From positions 186,001 to 250,000 of the forward strand of contig NZ_LBJG01000027.1 of the NCBI RefSeq assembly GCF_028128765.1: DNA of 64,000 nucleotides, in the 5' to 3' direction. Below the pieces are notes generated by a model that was not told where the DNA came from, made no database searches, and was given only the letters and a program-made list of their open reading frames with translations. A program made the position numbers and the translations under genes. The first letter of the stretch is position 1. Each line of letters begins with the position of its first letter. Below, piece by piece: positions 51,978-60,528 of this stretch. The stretch comes from Bradyrhizobium sp. CCBAU 51627. Lineage in GTDB: Bacteria > Pseudomonadota > Alphaproteobacteria > Rhizobiales > Xanthobacteraceae.

Positions 51978-52609
51978 GAGCAAGCAGACACGCCTTCGCA
52001 TCCTCGCGGCGCATCTCGCCCGAGGTTTGCTTCATCAAGCTCGCCCTCATCTGAAAAAGGGCGCAGGGAAGACCGGGTGCTGGCTGGCACCCGCGGTCCA
52101 CTGTGCGAAGAGTTGCGCTACAAGAGGCTGCACAGCGGCATACAGGTGAAGCCGAAACATCCGGCCTTCCCTGCGCAGTGGTTTGACGGCTTATGTCGTG
52201 ATCTCCCCGGGGAGCGCTGCACTATTGCCCCCGTCGCCCTGCAGATAGCTGATGCGAAGGTCCGGTTGGACCACACGCATCACCGCAAGACTTGGCGCAC
52301 AGACTTCGGCCGCCAGGACCACACGATTTTGCCGTACGCAGGAATCACACCGGTCGTGTGCGCGACGCTTTCGCTCACGGTTGCCCGCCCTGCGAAAGCC
52401 TTCCGCGCCGATGTGACCCACGCCCACCGCCGCCCGGCCCGCGTTCGTGACGATCGCGATACGCCCCTCTTCCTTGGGCCGGGTTGCCGCAACACATACG
52501 CCCTTTCCGAATTTCGGTAAAGCGGAATATTTTTGGCGGAGGGAATTGCCCCACGGCTAGCGTGTTTTGCCCGTCGGGCAACGCAAGTGATTGATGTGTC
52601 GAAACAGAT

Positions 52610-52637
52610 GGTGGGTTACGCCTTCGGCTAACCTACC
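52610..52637. repeat. GGTGGGTTA hairpin repeat
   Basis: GGTGGGTTA (52610-52618) and TAACCTACC (52629-52637) pair with one G-T around CGCCTTCGGC. The GTGGGTTACGCCTTCGGCTAACC form is of the dispersed-palindrome type. It lies just beyond the stop of the minus-strand 52661 gene. Confidence 0.6.
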
Positions 52638-52660
52638 CTACGAAACGTCGTTCGCCGCGA

Positions 52661-52942
52661 CTAATCCTCGCTCGACGCCGCCGAGCGGTTGCGCAAGTGC
52701 GCCTGGGAGAGCAGGAAGAACAGGGCGCGCTCGCCGTGGTATTTGGCTGAGGGCCGCGTGCGCTCGAAGCCATCGGCAAAAATCTTGCCGGAGTGGTCAC
52801 AGACCTGCCACCGCCAACCGAACCGTTTGCGCCTGGTGAGGATCACTTCGAACATGCCGCCGCGCTTGGTCCCCTGCTCCTGGCCGATCGCGCGAGCCCA
52901 CCAAGACTGCGCCGGCTTCCCCATTGGATCGACGCCCGACAT
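52661..52942 (-). CDS. Hypothetical protein, 93 aa
   Basis: The core MFEVILTRRKRFGWRWQVCDHSGKIFADGFERTRPSAKYHGERALFFLL looks like a small antiparallel beta domain (cf. YegP/DUF1508-like short repeats, W-x-V-x-D-x-x-G-K), followed by a polar tail. The start may be ATG 52942 or internal ATG 52855; neither has a strong SD. Family assignment is tentative. Confidence 0.55.
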   Translation of the reverse strand: MSGVDPMGKPAQSWWARAIGQEQGTKRGGMFEVILTRRKRFGWRWQVCDHSGKIFADGFERTRPSAKYHGERALFFLLSQAHLRNRSAASSED

Positions 52943-53255
52943 ATAACGCGACAGGATGGAAAGCGAATGAAATTCATTGCCGGAAATATGTATCCTGCAC
53001 CGGTATCGCGAGGTCGCGACGATCCCGGAATAAGCCGACGCCGCCGGTGTTTGCTCGATCTTGCAGCTCAGTTTGGCGGCGCTGACTGGTCGCGCTTGCA
53101 GCGCATTCAGGTCAGAACACAGCGCCCTGATCAGGTGCGCGCGTACTCACCTAAGTAAAGGTAACGGGAGATGGCATCTTCGTGCGCTGAATGAGAGTTG
53201 GTGCAAATCCCCGACGAGGATCGAGCCGGTCTTCATAGACGAGGACCAAGCAGCG
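52943..53255. other. Intergenic region, nothing recognised
   Basis: 313 bp between two minus-strand genes. No credible frame on either strand; a plus-strand frame from 53061 is the antisense of the 53256-54323 gene. No strong repeat seen. Confidence 0.4.
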
Positions 53256-54323
53256 CTAATGCGCGACGACTTCGACTTCGCCGTCGACGCCGTTCACGAC
53301 GTTGAAGCCGCGCTCGTAGACCTTGCCTTCGTTCTTGGCGATGGCGCGGTACTCGCCTTCGGAGAGCACGACACGCGGGAAGGCGCCGATCGATTCCTTG
53401 ATCACGTCGCCGCCTGGCGTCAGCACCGACCAGGCGGTGTTGGCGAGCGCCTCGCCCCCCTTGTCGCTGACGAGCTTGAGCGTGATCACGGCGGCGCGGT
53501 GGGTGATGGTGACGTCGGTGAGCTTGCCGGCCTGGACGCGGATGTCCGAGCGCACCACCGAATTGGCATCGCCGTAGTTGGAGATGATGTAGTAGGTCCC
53601 CTCCGGGATCAGCACGACGTCGCCGGCGGCGACATTCGGCACCAGCGCGGCGCGCTCGCCGGATTCGAACTGGCTGCCCTTGTAGATCGCGAACGAGATC
53701 TGGTTCTGCGGAATGCGGCTGGTGCCGACCCGCCCCTCGATGCGAAGGCCGCCGGCCGGCAGCACGAAGGATTCGCGGTCGGTCTCGGCCTTCAGGCTGA
53801 CGGTACGCACCGCGCTGACGAGCCCGAAGGCGACGTGCACGACGTAATTGCCGGGCGGCAGCACGATGTTGGGCGTGGCGCTACGGTCTTCGCGGATCAG
53901 CTTGAAGGTGCCGTTCTCGTCGGGACGGTCGGCAAATACCCGCCAGACCAGGCCACTGCTGATTGCGGGGGTGTCCTTGCCGTATTTGGCCGACAGCGAC
54001 AGCACGGCCTGCCCGGGCGCAGCCGCATTGAGGGGGGCTGCCGGCGGTACGGTCGTCACCGCGGGCGGCATGCTGGGCGTATTCGGCTGCATCAGGGTCG
54101 GCGGCAGGCTCGGACCGGCGCCCGGACCTGAGGGCGGCGCCAGGCTGACGGCCCCGCCGGGGTCGGGAACGGGAGCCGGCGGCACCGGCGGCGGACGATC
54201 GGAGAAAAGCTGCGCCTGGGCGGTATTTTGGCCCAGGGCGACGAGGCACAGGGCCAAGACAAGCGCCGGCCGCAGCCTGCCGCTGCGCCACCAGCCGATG
54301 ATGCCGTCACCCCCGAAAGTCAT
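53256..54323 (-). CDS. Secreted beta-rich hypothetical protein, 355 aa
   Basis: A long N-terminal region with a signal segment (LRPALVLALCLVALGQNTAQAQ), a Pro/Gly-rich linker of about 70 residues, then about 240 residues of repeating beta-sandwich-like units, each with a G-Y or G-N-Y turn: IVLPPGNYVVHVAFG, VLIPEGTYYIISNYGD and VVLSEGEYRAIAKNEGKVYERGFNV. These resemble carboxypeptidase-regulatory/transthyretin-like repeats. No enzymatic site. An envelope structural or binding role is likely. Confidence 0.72.
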   Translation of the reverse strand: MTFGGDGIIGWWRSGRLRPALVLALCLVALGQNTAQAQLFSDRPPPVPPAPVPDPGGAVSLAPPSGPGAGPSLPPTLMQPNTPSMPPAVTTVPPAAPLNAAAPGQAVLSLSAKYGKDTPAISSGLVWRVFADRPDENGTFKLIREDRSATPNIVLPPGNYVVHVAFGLVSAVRTVSLKAETDRESFVLPAGGLRIEGRVGTSRIPQNQISFAIYKGSQFESGERAALVPNVAAGDVVLIPEGTYYIISNYGDANSVVRSDIRVQAGKLTDVTITHRAAVITLKLVSDKGGEALANTAWSVLTPGGDVIKESIGAFPRVVLSEGEYRAIAKNEGKVYERGFNVVNGVDGEVEVVAH

Positions 54324-54569
54324 GGCCTCTGCTTTTCACCGAAAACGCGGCAAATTCAAGCCTCTGAAACCTTGGGAAATACGACTTCGCGGCCGACCTT
54401 TGGAACCCGGTTGACGCTTGCGTGATTACATCAGAGGCAACCAGCCATCGCCACACTCCTGCCCACTGCGTCTCGAACGCTTGTAAACCAAGCTTTGCCG
54501 TCTTTCTGGCGAAGCGGAAGCGCGGTGCCTACTCTGGAACGAGGGCTGGCCCGGAGTAGGAGAGTTTCG

Positions 54570-55598
54570 GTGCTGGATATCTTGAAAGGTCGGGGCGTGA
54601 ACGGTGCGAATGGCGAGAAGGTCGGCCTCGGCAGCATCCGCCGTCCCGTCCTCGGTCTCGCGCTGGGAGGCGGCGCGGCACGCGGCTTCGCCCATATCGG
54701 GATCATGAGAACACTGCTGGCCAACGGCATCGTGCCCGATGTCGTGGTCGGCACCTCGATCGGCGCGGCGGTCGGCGGCGCCTATGCGGCCAATCGGCTC
54801 GACGCGCTGGAAGACTGGGCGCGCAGCCTGCAGGGCGTGCGCAACATCCTCGGCTATCTCGACATCCGCCTCAACGGTTCGGGCCTGATCGGCGGCGAGA
54901 AGCTCGCAAGCCGGCTGGAGGAATCGATCGGCCAGACCCTGATCGAGGACCTGCCGATGAAATACGCCTCGGTCGCGACCGAGGTCCGCACCGGCCATGA
55001 GATCTGGCTGACGCGCGGCCGCCTGGTGGAGGCCATGCGCGCGTCCTATGCCCTGCCCGGCATCTTCTCGCCGGTGATGATCGGCGACCGCTGGCTGGTC
55101 GACGGCGCGCTGGTGAACCCGGTGCCGGTGTCGGCGGCGCGGGCGCTCGGCGCCGAGATCGTCATCGCCGTCAACCTGTCGACCGACGTCTTCACCCATT
55201 CGACGACGATCCATGCGCACGGCGCGATGCCTGCGCCTGATGGGCCCATGACCGAGGAGCCACCGGTCAAGCGGCGCTTTGCGCGCATCTTCTCGCCGGA
55301 GAAAACCGTCAAGCGCGAGTTCTTCGGCAGCGCCGGGCGTCCCGGCATTTCGTCGGTGATGGTGGATGCCTTCAACATCATGCAGGACCGCATCACCCGC
55401 GCGCGGCTCGCCGGTGATCCGCCGGACCTGCTGATCACGCCGCGGGTCGGCCAGTTCGGCTGGTTCGATTTCCACCGCGCCGACGATCTGATCGCGCACG
55501 GCGCGCGTGCCGCCGAACGCGCGCTGGAGTCGATCCAGGAAACGATCGACGTGCTGGCGCCGGCGCCGAAAGGCGCCGCGCCAAAGGCGGCGGAGTAA
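54570..55598 (+). CDS. Patatin-like phospholipase
   Basis: 342 residues from GTG 54570, with AGGAG about 7 nt upstream. The oxyanion motif is LALGGGAARGFAHIG, the nucleophile elbow VVGTSIGAAVGG and the catalytic Asp in VDGALVNPVPV; all intact. This is the RssA-like branch of bacterial patatins. It lacks a signal peptide and probably acts on membrane lipids from the cytoplasmic side. It converges on the CBS gene with a 7-bp gap. Confidence 0.9.
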   Translation: MLDILKGRGVNGANGEKVGLGSIRRPVLGLALGGGAARGFAHIGIMRTLLANGIVPDVVVGTSIGAAVGGAYAANRLDALEDWARSLQGVRNILGYLDIRLNGSGLIGGEKLASRLEESIGQTLIEDLPMKYASVATEVRTGHEIWLTRGRLVEAMRASYALPGIFSPVMIGDRWLVDGALVNPVPVSAARALGAEIVIAVNLSTDVFTHSTTIHAHGAMPAPDGPMTEEPPVKRRFARIFSPEKTVKREFFGSAGRPGISSVMVDAFNIMQDRITRARLAGDPPDLLITPRVGQFGWFDFHRADDLIAHGARAAERALESIQETIDVLAPAPKGAAPKAAE

Positions 55599-55605
55599 GT
55601 CCGGT

Positions 55606-56034
55606 TCAGGCCGTCTTGATGTAGTCGCGCAGCGCTTCCTGCTCGGACTCGTATTCCTGGACGCGGCGCTTGACGATGTCGCCGATCGAGATCAGGCCGA
55701 CCACCTTGTTGTTCTCGAGCACCGGAAGGTGGCGGAACTTGCCTGTTGTCATCATCTCCATGAGCTCGGCGACCGTGTCGGTCTCCTTGCACGTGACGAC
55801 CTTGCGGGTCATGACCTGGCTCACCGGCTCTTCCAGCACGCCGGCACCGCGCTCGCCGAGCACGCGAACGATGTCGCGCTCCGACAGGATGCCCTCGAGC
55901 CGGCTCTGGTTCATCACCAGCACCGCGCCGATCTTCTTCTCGCCAAGCAGCTTGATCGCGGCAGCCAGCTTCGCGCCTGGCTCGACGCTCATGATCTGGT
56001 GGCCCTTGGTGTTGAGAATGGAACGTACCGTCAT
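55606..56034 (-). CDS. CBS-domain pair protein
   Basis: 142 residues from ATG 56034, with GGGAGG upstream. Two CBS motifs are clear: IMSVEPGAKLAAAIKLLGEKKIGAVLVM ... GILSERDIVRVL and VVTCKETDTVAELMEMMTTGKFRHLPVLENNKVVGLISIGDIVK. The SERDIVR and SIGDIVK ends are typical adenosine-ligand contacts. Stand-alone pairs of this type bind AMP/ATP/NAD-type ligands and regulate unknown partners. Confidence 0.9.
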   Translation of the reverse strand: MTVRSILNTKGHQIMSVEPGAKLAAAIKLLGEKKIGAVLVMNQSRLEGILSERDIVRVLGERGAGVLEEPVSQVMTRKVVTCKETDTVAELMEMMTTGKFRHLPVLENNKVVGLISIGDIVKRRVQEYESEQEALRDYIKTA

Positions 56035-56222
56035 TGTCGCCTCCCTGAAGCGGATCCGTCCGCTTTCCGCGGTCCGGACTTGTTCGCGAGTCTTCAACTA
56101 ACAGTTTTGGCGCCGGTTTCACGCTCGTGCGCTTTGCGAAGCATCGCTGCTAGCAGCTTGTCGCTTCGGAACATTCTTCTTGGGAATGATGGATGAATTC
56201 GGGCTGCGCTGCAAGCGCCGCT

Positions 56223-57032
56223 TCAAATACCGTTTGAAAGGTCCCGTGATGACGCATCCGCAGCATCGTCGCTTCGCACGCGCGGCACCGGATCGAACAG
56301 CGCGAACAGCAACAGCCCTGCGAAGAAGCCGCCGATATGCGCCTGCCAGGCAACGCCCGCACTCTCACCGTCGACGCCGATCCCGCCGGCACCGAAGATG
56401 ATGTTGAGGGCGAACCACACGCCCAGAAAGCCGATGATCCGCCCGTCGCGCAGGGCATGCAACAGCGGCAGAGCCGGAACCCTGGCTGCGGTATCTGCAT
56501 CCGAACGACTGAACGACAGGAAGCTGCCCCGCACGAAGGCGAACCGGATTGCCGCCGCCATCGCGCCCGATACCGAGGCCGAAGCGCCGATCATCGGCAC
56601 CACCGCGTGCTCGTGGGTGACGAGATGGGCGAGCGCGCCCGCCGCCGCCGTCACCGCCAGGAACACGAAGAAGCGCAGCGCGCCAAACCGTCGCGCCAGC
56701 GCGCTGCCGAACGGCAGCAGCCACAGCACGTTGAAGGCGAGATGGGTGAGGTTGGCGTGCAGCAGCGAATAGGTGACGAAGGTCCAGACCTTGGCCCCAG
56801 CTCCGCCCTCGAATTGCAGATTGACCAGCGAGGAATCGTAGCGCTTCGGGATGAAGCCAAAGACGTCGATGGTCCAGTTATCCAGCTCCGGCGGCAACAG
56901 CACCCGCAGATGAATCAGCGCCAGGAGGGCGACATAGGCCGTCAGCGGCCACGGCAGCGTCAGGATCGGCTCGCGGGGCGCCTCTTCGACGACGACCGGC
57001 TGATCCGATGGGGGTTGTGGCGGGGAATCCAA
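56223..57032 (-). CDS. Rhomboid-family intramembrane protease
   Basis: 269 residues, six to seven helices. The HANLTHLAFNVLWLLPFGSALARRFG segment is the conserved L1/helix 2 with His and Asn. The nucleophile region reads GASASVSGAMAA, in place of the more usual GASG, and the catalytic His is in WQAHIGGFFAGLL. Ser and His are both available, so activity is plausible. It would cleave transmembrane substrates near their outer face. Confidence 0.85.
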   Translation of the reverse strand: MDSPPQPPSDQPVVVEEAPREPILTLPWPLTAYVALLALIHLRVLLPPELDNWTIDVFGFIPKRYDSSLVNLQFEGGAGAKVWTFVTYSLLHANLTHLAFNVLWLLPFGSALARRFGALRFFVFLAVTAAAGALAHLVTHEHAVVPMIGASASVSGAMAAAIRFAFVRGSFLSFSRSDADTAARVPALPLLHALRDGRIIGFLGVWFALNIIFGAGGIGVDGESAGVAWQAHIGGFFAGLLLFALFDPVPRVRSDDAADASSRDLSNGI

Positions 57033-57104
57033 GGCGGTTTCGCTTTCAGGCGATCGAAACTACAAGCCTGCAGATAGTCGCCTTTGCCGCCCTTGCGCAA
57101 GTGC

Positions 57105-57140
57105 ACAAAGGGAAAAGGCAGGACCCTGGGAAGCCCTGCC
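57105..57140 (-). terminator. Rho-independent terminator of an upstream minus-strand transcript
   Basis: GGCAGG and CCTGCC arms (57117-57122, 57135-57140) with internal GGG/CCC pairing possible are followed on the minus strand by TTTTCCCTTT. It lies upstream of the rhomboid gene, so it must end a transcript begun further right. Confidence 0.55.
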
Positions 57141-57319
57141 TGTCCGTGTCGGCCTTCCCGGCGCAACGGAAGAACAAGGAGTATCCCCACCCCTCCCCGC
57201 GGCCAGTGACCAAACTGTTTGACGCCCGTGTACAGGCCCCGCCGAGAACCTGGATGAAAGCGGCGAGGCTTGCGACCGCGACCACCATAGCAAGGGCGAC
57301 GCCGGGCGAAAGCGCATAG

Positions 57320-57334
57320 TTAATTTAACGTTAA
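57320..57334. promoter_or_regulatory. CtrA-type box
   Basis: TTAA-TTTAACG-TTAA (57320-57334) keeps both TTAA half sites at the 7-bp spacing; the spacer itself contains TTAACG. It is 150 bp upstream of the PAS protein and about 180 bp upstream of the minus-strand terminator. Confidence 0.45.
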
Positions 57335-57483
57335 CGACGCAAAGACAGCGCCCGCGACGCCAAATACGCCCCCGCGGCATGGACGCTGCAATTCCCCTCC
57401 TGCACAACATCAAAGGGATCTCTGGTGCGCTGAAGCGGGACAGGTTTGTCCCATGAGGTTGCGCCGAGGGGTGAGCGTCGGTC

Positions 57484-58038
57484 ATGAAACATCCATCTAG
57501 TCGCGCGTTTTTCGCGTATTGGGACGAGAAGCGCGGCAACGGGCGGGCCCCTGATCGGGCCGATATCGACCCGGCCGCCGTGCGCGAGCTACTGGGCGAT
57601 ATCTTCGTCCTGTCCTGCGAGCCGAAGACAGGCTTTCCATTCCGCGTCGCCGGCACCCGCGTCTGCGCCCTCGCCGGCCGCGATCTCAAGGACCAGGGCT
57701 TTGCCGCACTGTTCGCCGATGCGAGCCGCGGCGAGATCGAGGAAATCGCGACCGTCGTTGCCGACGAAACGTTAGGTGCCATCGCCGGCCTCACGGCGCT
57801 GCGCGAGGACGGCAGCAAGGCCTATCTCGAGCTGCTGCTGCTGCCCTTCAACGCCCGCCCGCACACGCCGGTGAGCTTGACCGGCGTGCTCGCGCCGTTC
57901 GACGACGAATGCGGCGCGCTTTCAGCCTTCACCGTCACCTCCTGGCGCTATCTGCACCAACCGGAGAAATTGCTGCCGCGCGCAATCCGCAAACTGCAGA
58001 TCGCACGCGGGCTGATGGTGTACGAGGGGCTGCGCTAG
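57484..58038 (+). CDS. Small PAS-domain regulator (PAS_5-like), 184 aa
   Basis: The whole chain is one PAS-type domain: FFAYWDEKRGNGRAPDRADIDPAAVRELLGDIFVLSCEPKTGFPFRVAGTRVCALAGRDLKDQGF, then LLLLPFNARPHTPVSLTGVLAPF. The W-xxxRG-x-APxRxDIDP entry is characteristic of the alphaproteobacterial PAS_5/MopJ-like group, proteins linked to stress and c-di-GMP control in Caulobacter relatives. No output domain. It is followed by the Crp/Fnr gene in the same direction with an EcfG promoter in between. Confidence 0.8.
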   Translation: MKHPSSRAFFAYWDEKRGNGRAPDRADIDPAAVRELLGDIFVLSCEPKTGFPFRVAGTRVCALAGRDLKDQGFAALFADASRGEIEEIATVVADETLGAIAGLTALREDGSKAYLELLLLPFNARPHTPVSLTGVLAPFDDECGALSAFTVTSWRYLHQPEKLLPRAIRKLQIARGLMVYEGLR

Positions 58039-58127
58039 GACCAGTTCTCGCGTCCGACGCGCAGCATTGCGAGCAGCGGCCAAAATACGGCCGCTCAAAG
58101 GTGCGCGCACGCTTGTAATCCGTCACT

Positions 58128-58152
58128 GGAACCTTAACATTCAAGGTGCGTT
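58128..58152 (+). promoter_or_regulatory. EcfG-type promoter for the Crp/Fnr gene
   Basis: GGAAC (58128-58132), 16 bp, CGTT (58149-58152). The predicted start near 58159 rules out the in-frame GTG at 58146 as translation start. Confidence 0.68.
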
Positions 58153-58238
58153 TGCCCAACCCGCTGTGGGTAAGCGTTCACGCGGCCGGGCCGGTGAAGA
58201 TGCATCTGCCGGGCCTCCGTCCAGGGACGATTCCCGTG

Positions 58239-59027
58239 ATGGAGCACGCGACTCGAGTTGGCAATCGCCTGTTAGCTGCGTTACCGCCGGCGGACTTCGC
58301 TTTGCTTGCACCGCATCTGCGGAAAGTACCGCTCACGCACGACGCAGTCCTGGTTCGATCGGGCGACAAGGTCGAGCATCTCTGGTTTCCCTGCAGCGGC
58401 GCGATCGCCCTCATCATGGAGCTGCCAAACGGACAGACGGCGGCAACTGCCGTGATCGGCAACGATGGGAGCGTCGGGCTGATGACAGCACTCGCCCCGA
58501 CCCGATCGCCCATGACCGCTGTCGTGCGCGTGGCGGGGACAGCGCTGCAGATTTCGCCCGCGCGATTTCACACCGCACTCGAACGCAGTCCCGCCATCGC
58601 AAACTCGGTTCAGCTTCTCACCAGGGCGATGCTTACGCAATTCCAGCACGTCGCGGCCTGCAATGCGCTGCATTCCGTCGAAGCGCGCCTCGCCCGCTGG
58701 CTTCTGCACATTCACGACCGGACCGACGGTGGTGACATCTTGTCCTTGACGCAGGAGACGCTGTCGGAATTGCTCGGCGTCCGGCGTACCACGGTCACGC
58801 ATGTGGTGAGCGCGTTGCGAACCTCACGCGCGATCAAATCCAGCCGGCGCGGCCAGCTCGAGATCGACAGGCATCGGCTCGAGGCCGTCGCCTGTGAGTG
58901 CTACAAGGTGATGAGCCGCAGGATCGATCGGATCGTTTCGCAGGAGGCGCCGAGGCTGCGTCACGCCGCACCGGCGCGGACAGGCTGCCTCCCTCCGGAG
59001 CCACCGCTCGCCAAGACTGACTCGTAA
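58239..59027 (+). CDS. Crp/Fnr-family transcriptional regulator
   Basis: 262 residues from ATG 58239 (ATG 58200 also possible). A cyclic-nucleotide-like sensor fold (LLAALPPADFALLAPHLRKVPLTHDAVLVRSGDKVEHLWFPCSGAIAL) is followed by a dimer helix and a winged helix (LSLTQETLSELLGVRRTTVTHVVSALRTS). The cysteine tetrad of FNR is absent, so it is not an Fe-S oxygen sensor. The EcfG-type promoter makes it a probable second-tier regulator of the general stress response. A C-terminal tail of about 45 residues overlaps the convergent 58961 gene. Confidence 0.85.
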   Translation: MEHATRVGNRLLAALPPADFALLAPHLRKVPLTHDAVLVRSGDKVEHLWFPCSGAIALIMELPNGQTAATAVIGNDGSVGLMTALAPTRSPMTAVVRVAGTALQISPARFHTALERSPAIANSVQLLTRAMLTQFQHVAACNALHSVEARLARWLLHIHDRTDGGDILSLTQETLSELLGVRRTTVTHVVSALRTSRAIKSSRRGQLEIDRHRLEAVACECYKVMSRRIDRIVSQEAPRLRHAAPARTGCLPPEPPLAKTDS

Positions 59028-59188
59028 ACCCACGCCTCTCTGGCGAACCATTCGTGCGTCGCGGCGCACATCCTGCAATAGGTGCGCGAAAAGAACACCG
59101 CGCTGCACCGGAACCTTTCGCCATCCATCTCGATGCCCGTCGGAATGGCGCTTCCCGTTTCCGGGCACTTGATCATGACCATACCCAT
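58961..59188 (-). CDS. Small Cys-containing protein, 75 aa
   Basis: GGAGG lies 8 nt before ATG 59188. The sequence MGMVMIKCPETGSAIPTGIEMD is followed by RFRCSAVFFSRTYCRMCAATHEW, giving Cys at four positions (KCP, RCS, YCRMC), a likely zinc or metal site. Similar short proteins are frequent in Bradyrhizobium. Its 3' end overlaps the Crp/Fnr gene by 67 bp on the opposite strand. Confidence 0.65.
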   Translation of the reverse strand: MGMVMIKCPETGSAIPTGIEMDGERFRCSAVFFSRTYCRMCAATHEWFAREAWVYESVLASGGSGGRQPVRAGAA

Positions 59189-59304
59189 CCTGATTTCCTC
59201 CAGATTGGCATCACCTCGATTATGAGGGGGCCGCAACCGGCTGGACGGCATCTTTTCTTGCGAAGACGCTCACCCAGCCGGTCGGCGCGGCCAACCGCTT
59301 CGAT

Positions 59305-59796
59305 TCAAGCAGCGCTACGCAAAACCCGGTTCAAGCTCTGCTTGATCGGATCAGCCGTTTCGGTCGCAACCTTCCGGGCGAGGTCCCAGAGCTCGCGATT
59401 CTGGGCCGAAGTTGTTTCAAGGATCTTGCGACTGTGGGCGGTAGAGAGATCTACGAGATCGGCAAACGACCTCGCATCGACAAGCTGGGAAAAGAATTCG
59501 AGCGTGGAAATGGTGTTGACGTGGGATATCTCGATAACCTTGGTGCGGTAGTCGGCGGCCCGCCTGGCATTGGTCGAGCAGGCATCGCAGAGAGCTGCGG
59601 TCATCTCCTCGGACGTCGCCTTGATCTGCGCAAAATTCGCCTGGGCCCGTGTCGCGCCCTGCTCGGCGAAATTGCCGAAGATCGTCTGCATGTTGAAGAA
59701 CGGTACGTCGAACTGGAGCTTTGCGCTTCCGTTGGCTCCTCCGTTCTGCGGAGCGGCATTCGTGTCTGCGTTCAAATTGACATCACTCACGGGCAT
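59305..59796 (-). CDS. Phasin-family protein
   Basis: 163 residues, all helical after a Gly/Asn-rich N-terminus. FAEQGATRAQANFAQIKATSEEMTAALCDACSTNARRAADYRTKVIEISHVNTISTLEFFSQLVDARSFADLVDLSTAHSRKILE matches the phasin_2 pattern (YRAKLLEIARANTNAAFDFAREL-like). Phasins coat polyhydroxybutyrate granules and control their size. No PHB synthase or PhaR gene is in the window. Confidence 0.85.
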   Translation of the reverse strand: MPVSDVNLNADTNAAPQNGGANGSAKLQFDVPFFNMQTIFGNFAEQGATRAQANFAQIKATSEEMTAALCDACSTNARRAADYRTKVIEISHVNTISTLEFFSQLVDARSFADLVDLSTAHSRKILETTSAQNRELWDLARKVATETADPIKQSLNRVLRSAA

Positions 59797-60147
59797 TCAT
59801 CCTCTCAAGCGAAACTAGATCATGGATTGAAGACTCCCCGTGGCATCCAGCGGTGCCTGTGGCGCCGGGACACCAGTACTCCCATTTTTCAATGCGGTAG
59901 GATTGTTGCTGCGGATAACCGCCCCCGCCCCCTTGCAGAGCCGACTATGACCGACGAAAGTCTGGGGTTCGGTTCGCTTTCGGACTCTCGGCGCAAAATT
60001 AAATCAATTCATGCGGCGAAGCGGCGCAGACTGCGTTTTACATCTTTGAAGTTGTTGCAGGCGCACACGCCAACCTGAGATCAGCTCCGGCGTTGGGGGC
60101 CGGACACCGCCTGCACCAGCGACGCCCGGCCCTTCGCTATCGATCCA
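59797..60147. other. Intergenic region upstream of phasin
   Basis: 351 bp that should hold the phasin promoter. TTTTACATC...GTTGTTGCAGG and AATTAAATCAATTCATGCGG are AT-rich patches. A plus-strand frame of 43 codons (59947-60078, MTDESLGFGSLSD...) has a weak SD; I am not convinced it is a gene. Confidence 0.4.
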
Positions 60148-60528
60148 TCACGGCATCGCCAGATGCCAGGCGCCGTTCAGGAAACCATCGCCGGTGATGT
60201 CGCCGGGCTTGGTGTCCTTGGCGAAAGTGTAGAGCGGCTTGCCCTTGTGCGCCCACTGCCTGGAGCCGTCGTCCCGGATGATGATGGTGTAGCCGTCACC
60301 CGGCGCGTCGCTGGCCTCGGCCTTCAGCGCCGGCCAGTTTGTCGCACACGGGCCGTTGCAGGCCGACTTGCCGTCCGTGTCCTTGTCGAAGGTGTAGAGC
60401 GACATGCCCTTGGCATCGGTCAGCACGCTGCCCTTGCCGGTCTTGGTCGGCGGTGCCGCAAACGCAGCGGAGCTGATCGCAAGGGACGCAACGAACGTGA
60501 GCGCGAGGCGGATCGAGGATGTCGTCAT
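60148..60528 (-). CDS. Secreted COG4315-type repeat protein, 126 aa
   Basis: AGGAGACACC precedes ATG 60528. The signal peptide MTTSSIRLALTFVASLAISSAAFA precedes two copies of the Y-T-F-x-K-D repeat (SLYTFDKDTDGKSACNGPCATNWPAL and PLYTFAKDTKPGDITGDGF). This family of short exported Yx(F/W/Y)xxD proteins is widespread; proposed links are to envelope stress or electron transfer, unproven. The CNGPCATNWP cysteines are conserved. Confidence 0.85.
   Translation of the reverse strand: MTTSSIRLALTFVASLAISSAAFAAPPTKTGKGSVLTDAKGMSLYTFDKDTDGKSACNGPCATNWPALKAEASDAPGDGYTIIIRDDGSRQWAHKGKPLYTFAKDTKPGDITGDGFLNGAWHLAMP

Larger units (their letters stand above)
51761..52660. other. Repeat-rich intergenic region
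   Basis: 900 bp with no supported gene. It contains a degenerate copy of the 32913 palindrome (51915-51977), a GGTGGGTTACGC/TAACCTACC hairpin (52610-52637) and a TTTTGCCCGTCGGGCAA dyad near 52565. A plus-strand open frame from 51972 has Arg/His/Pro-rich composition and runs through repeat DNA, so I treat it as spurious. Confidence 0.6.
57033..57483. other. Intergenic region with terminator and CtrA box; possible orphan RNA
   Basis: 451 bp. A hairpin with a T-tract on the minus strand (57105-57140) and a CtrA-type box (57320-57334) bracket about 200 bp without a convincing protein. A minus-strand frame from 57288 (MVVAVASLAAFIQVLGGACTR...) starts like a signal peptide but runs through the terminator and has no SD. 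A small RNA is possible. Confidence 0.4.

Noticed and set aside
51972-52520. A 182-codon plus-strand frame in the repeat-rich spacer
   Set aside because: Composition is Arg/His/Pro-rich, it begins inside a repeat, and it has no SD or family resemblance.
53061-54131. A 356-codon plus-strand frame
   Set aside because: It is mostly the antisense of the secreted beta-rich gene at 53256-54323.
58146-58238. GTG 58146 as start of the Crp/Fnr gene
   Set aside because: It overlaps the -10 element of a perfect EcfG-type promoter, so the transcript would not include it.
59947-60078. A 43-codon frame upstream of the phasin gene
   Set aside because: Weak SD and unusual basic composition, with no coupling to a neighbour.
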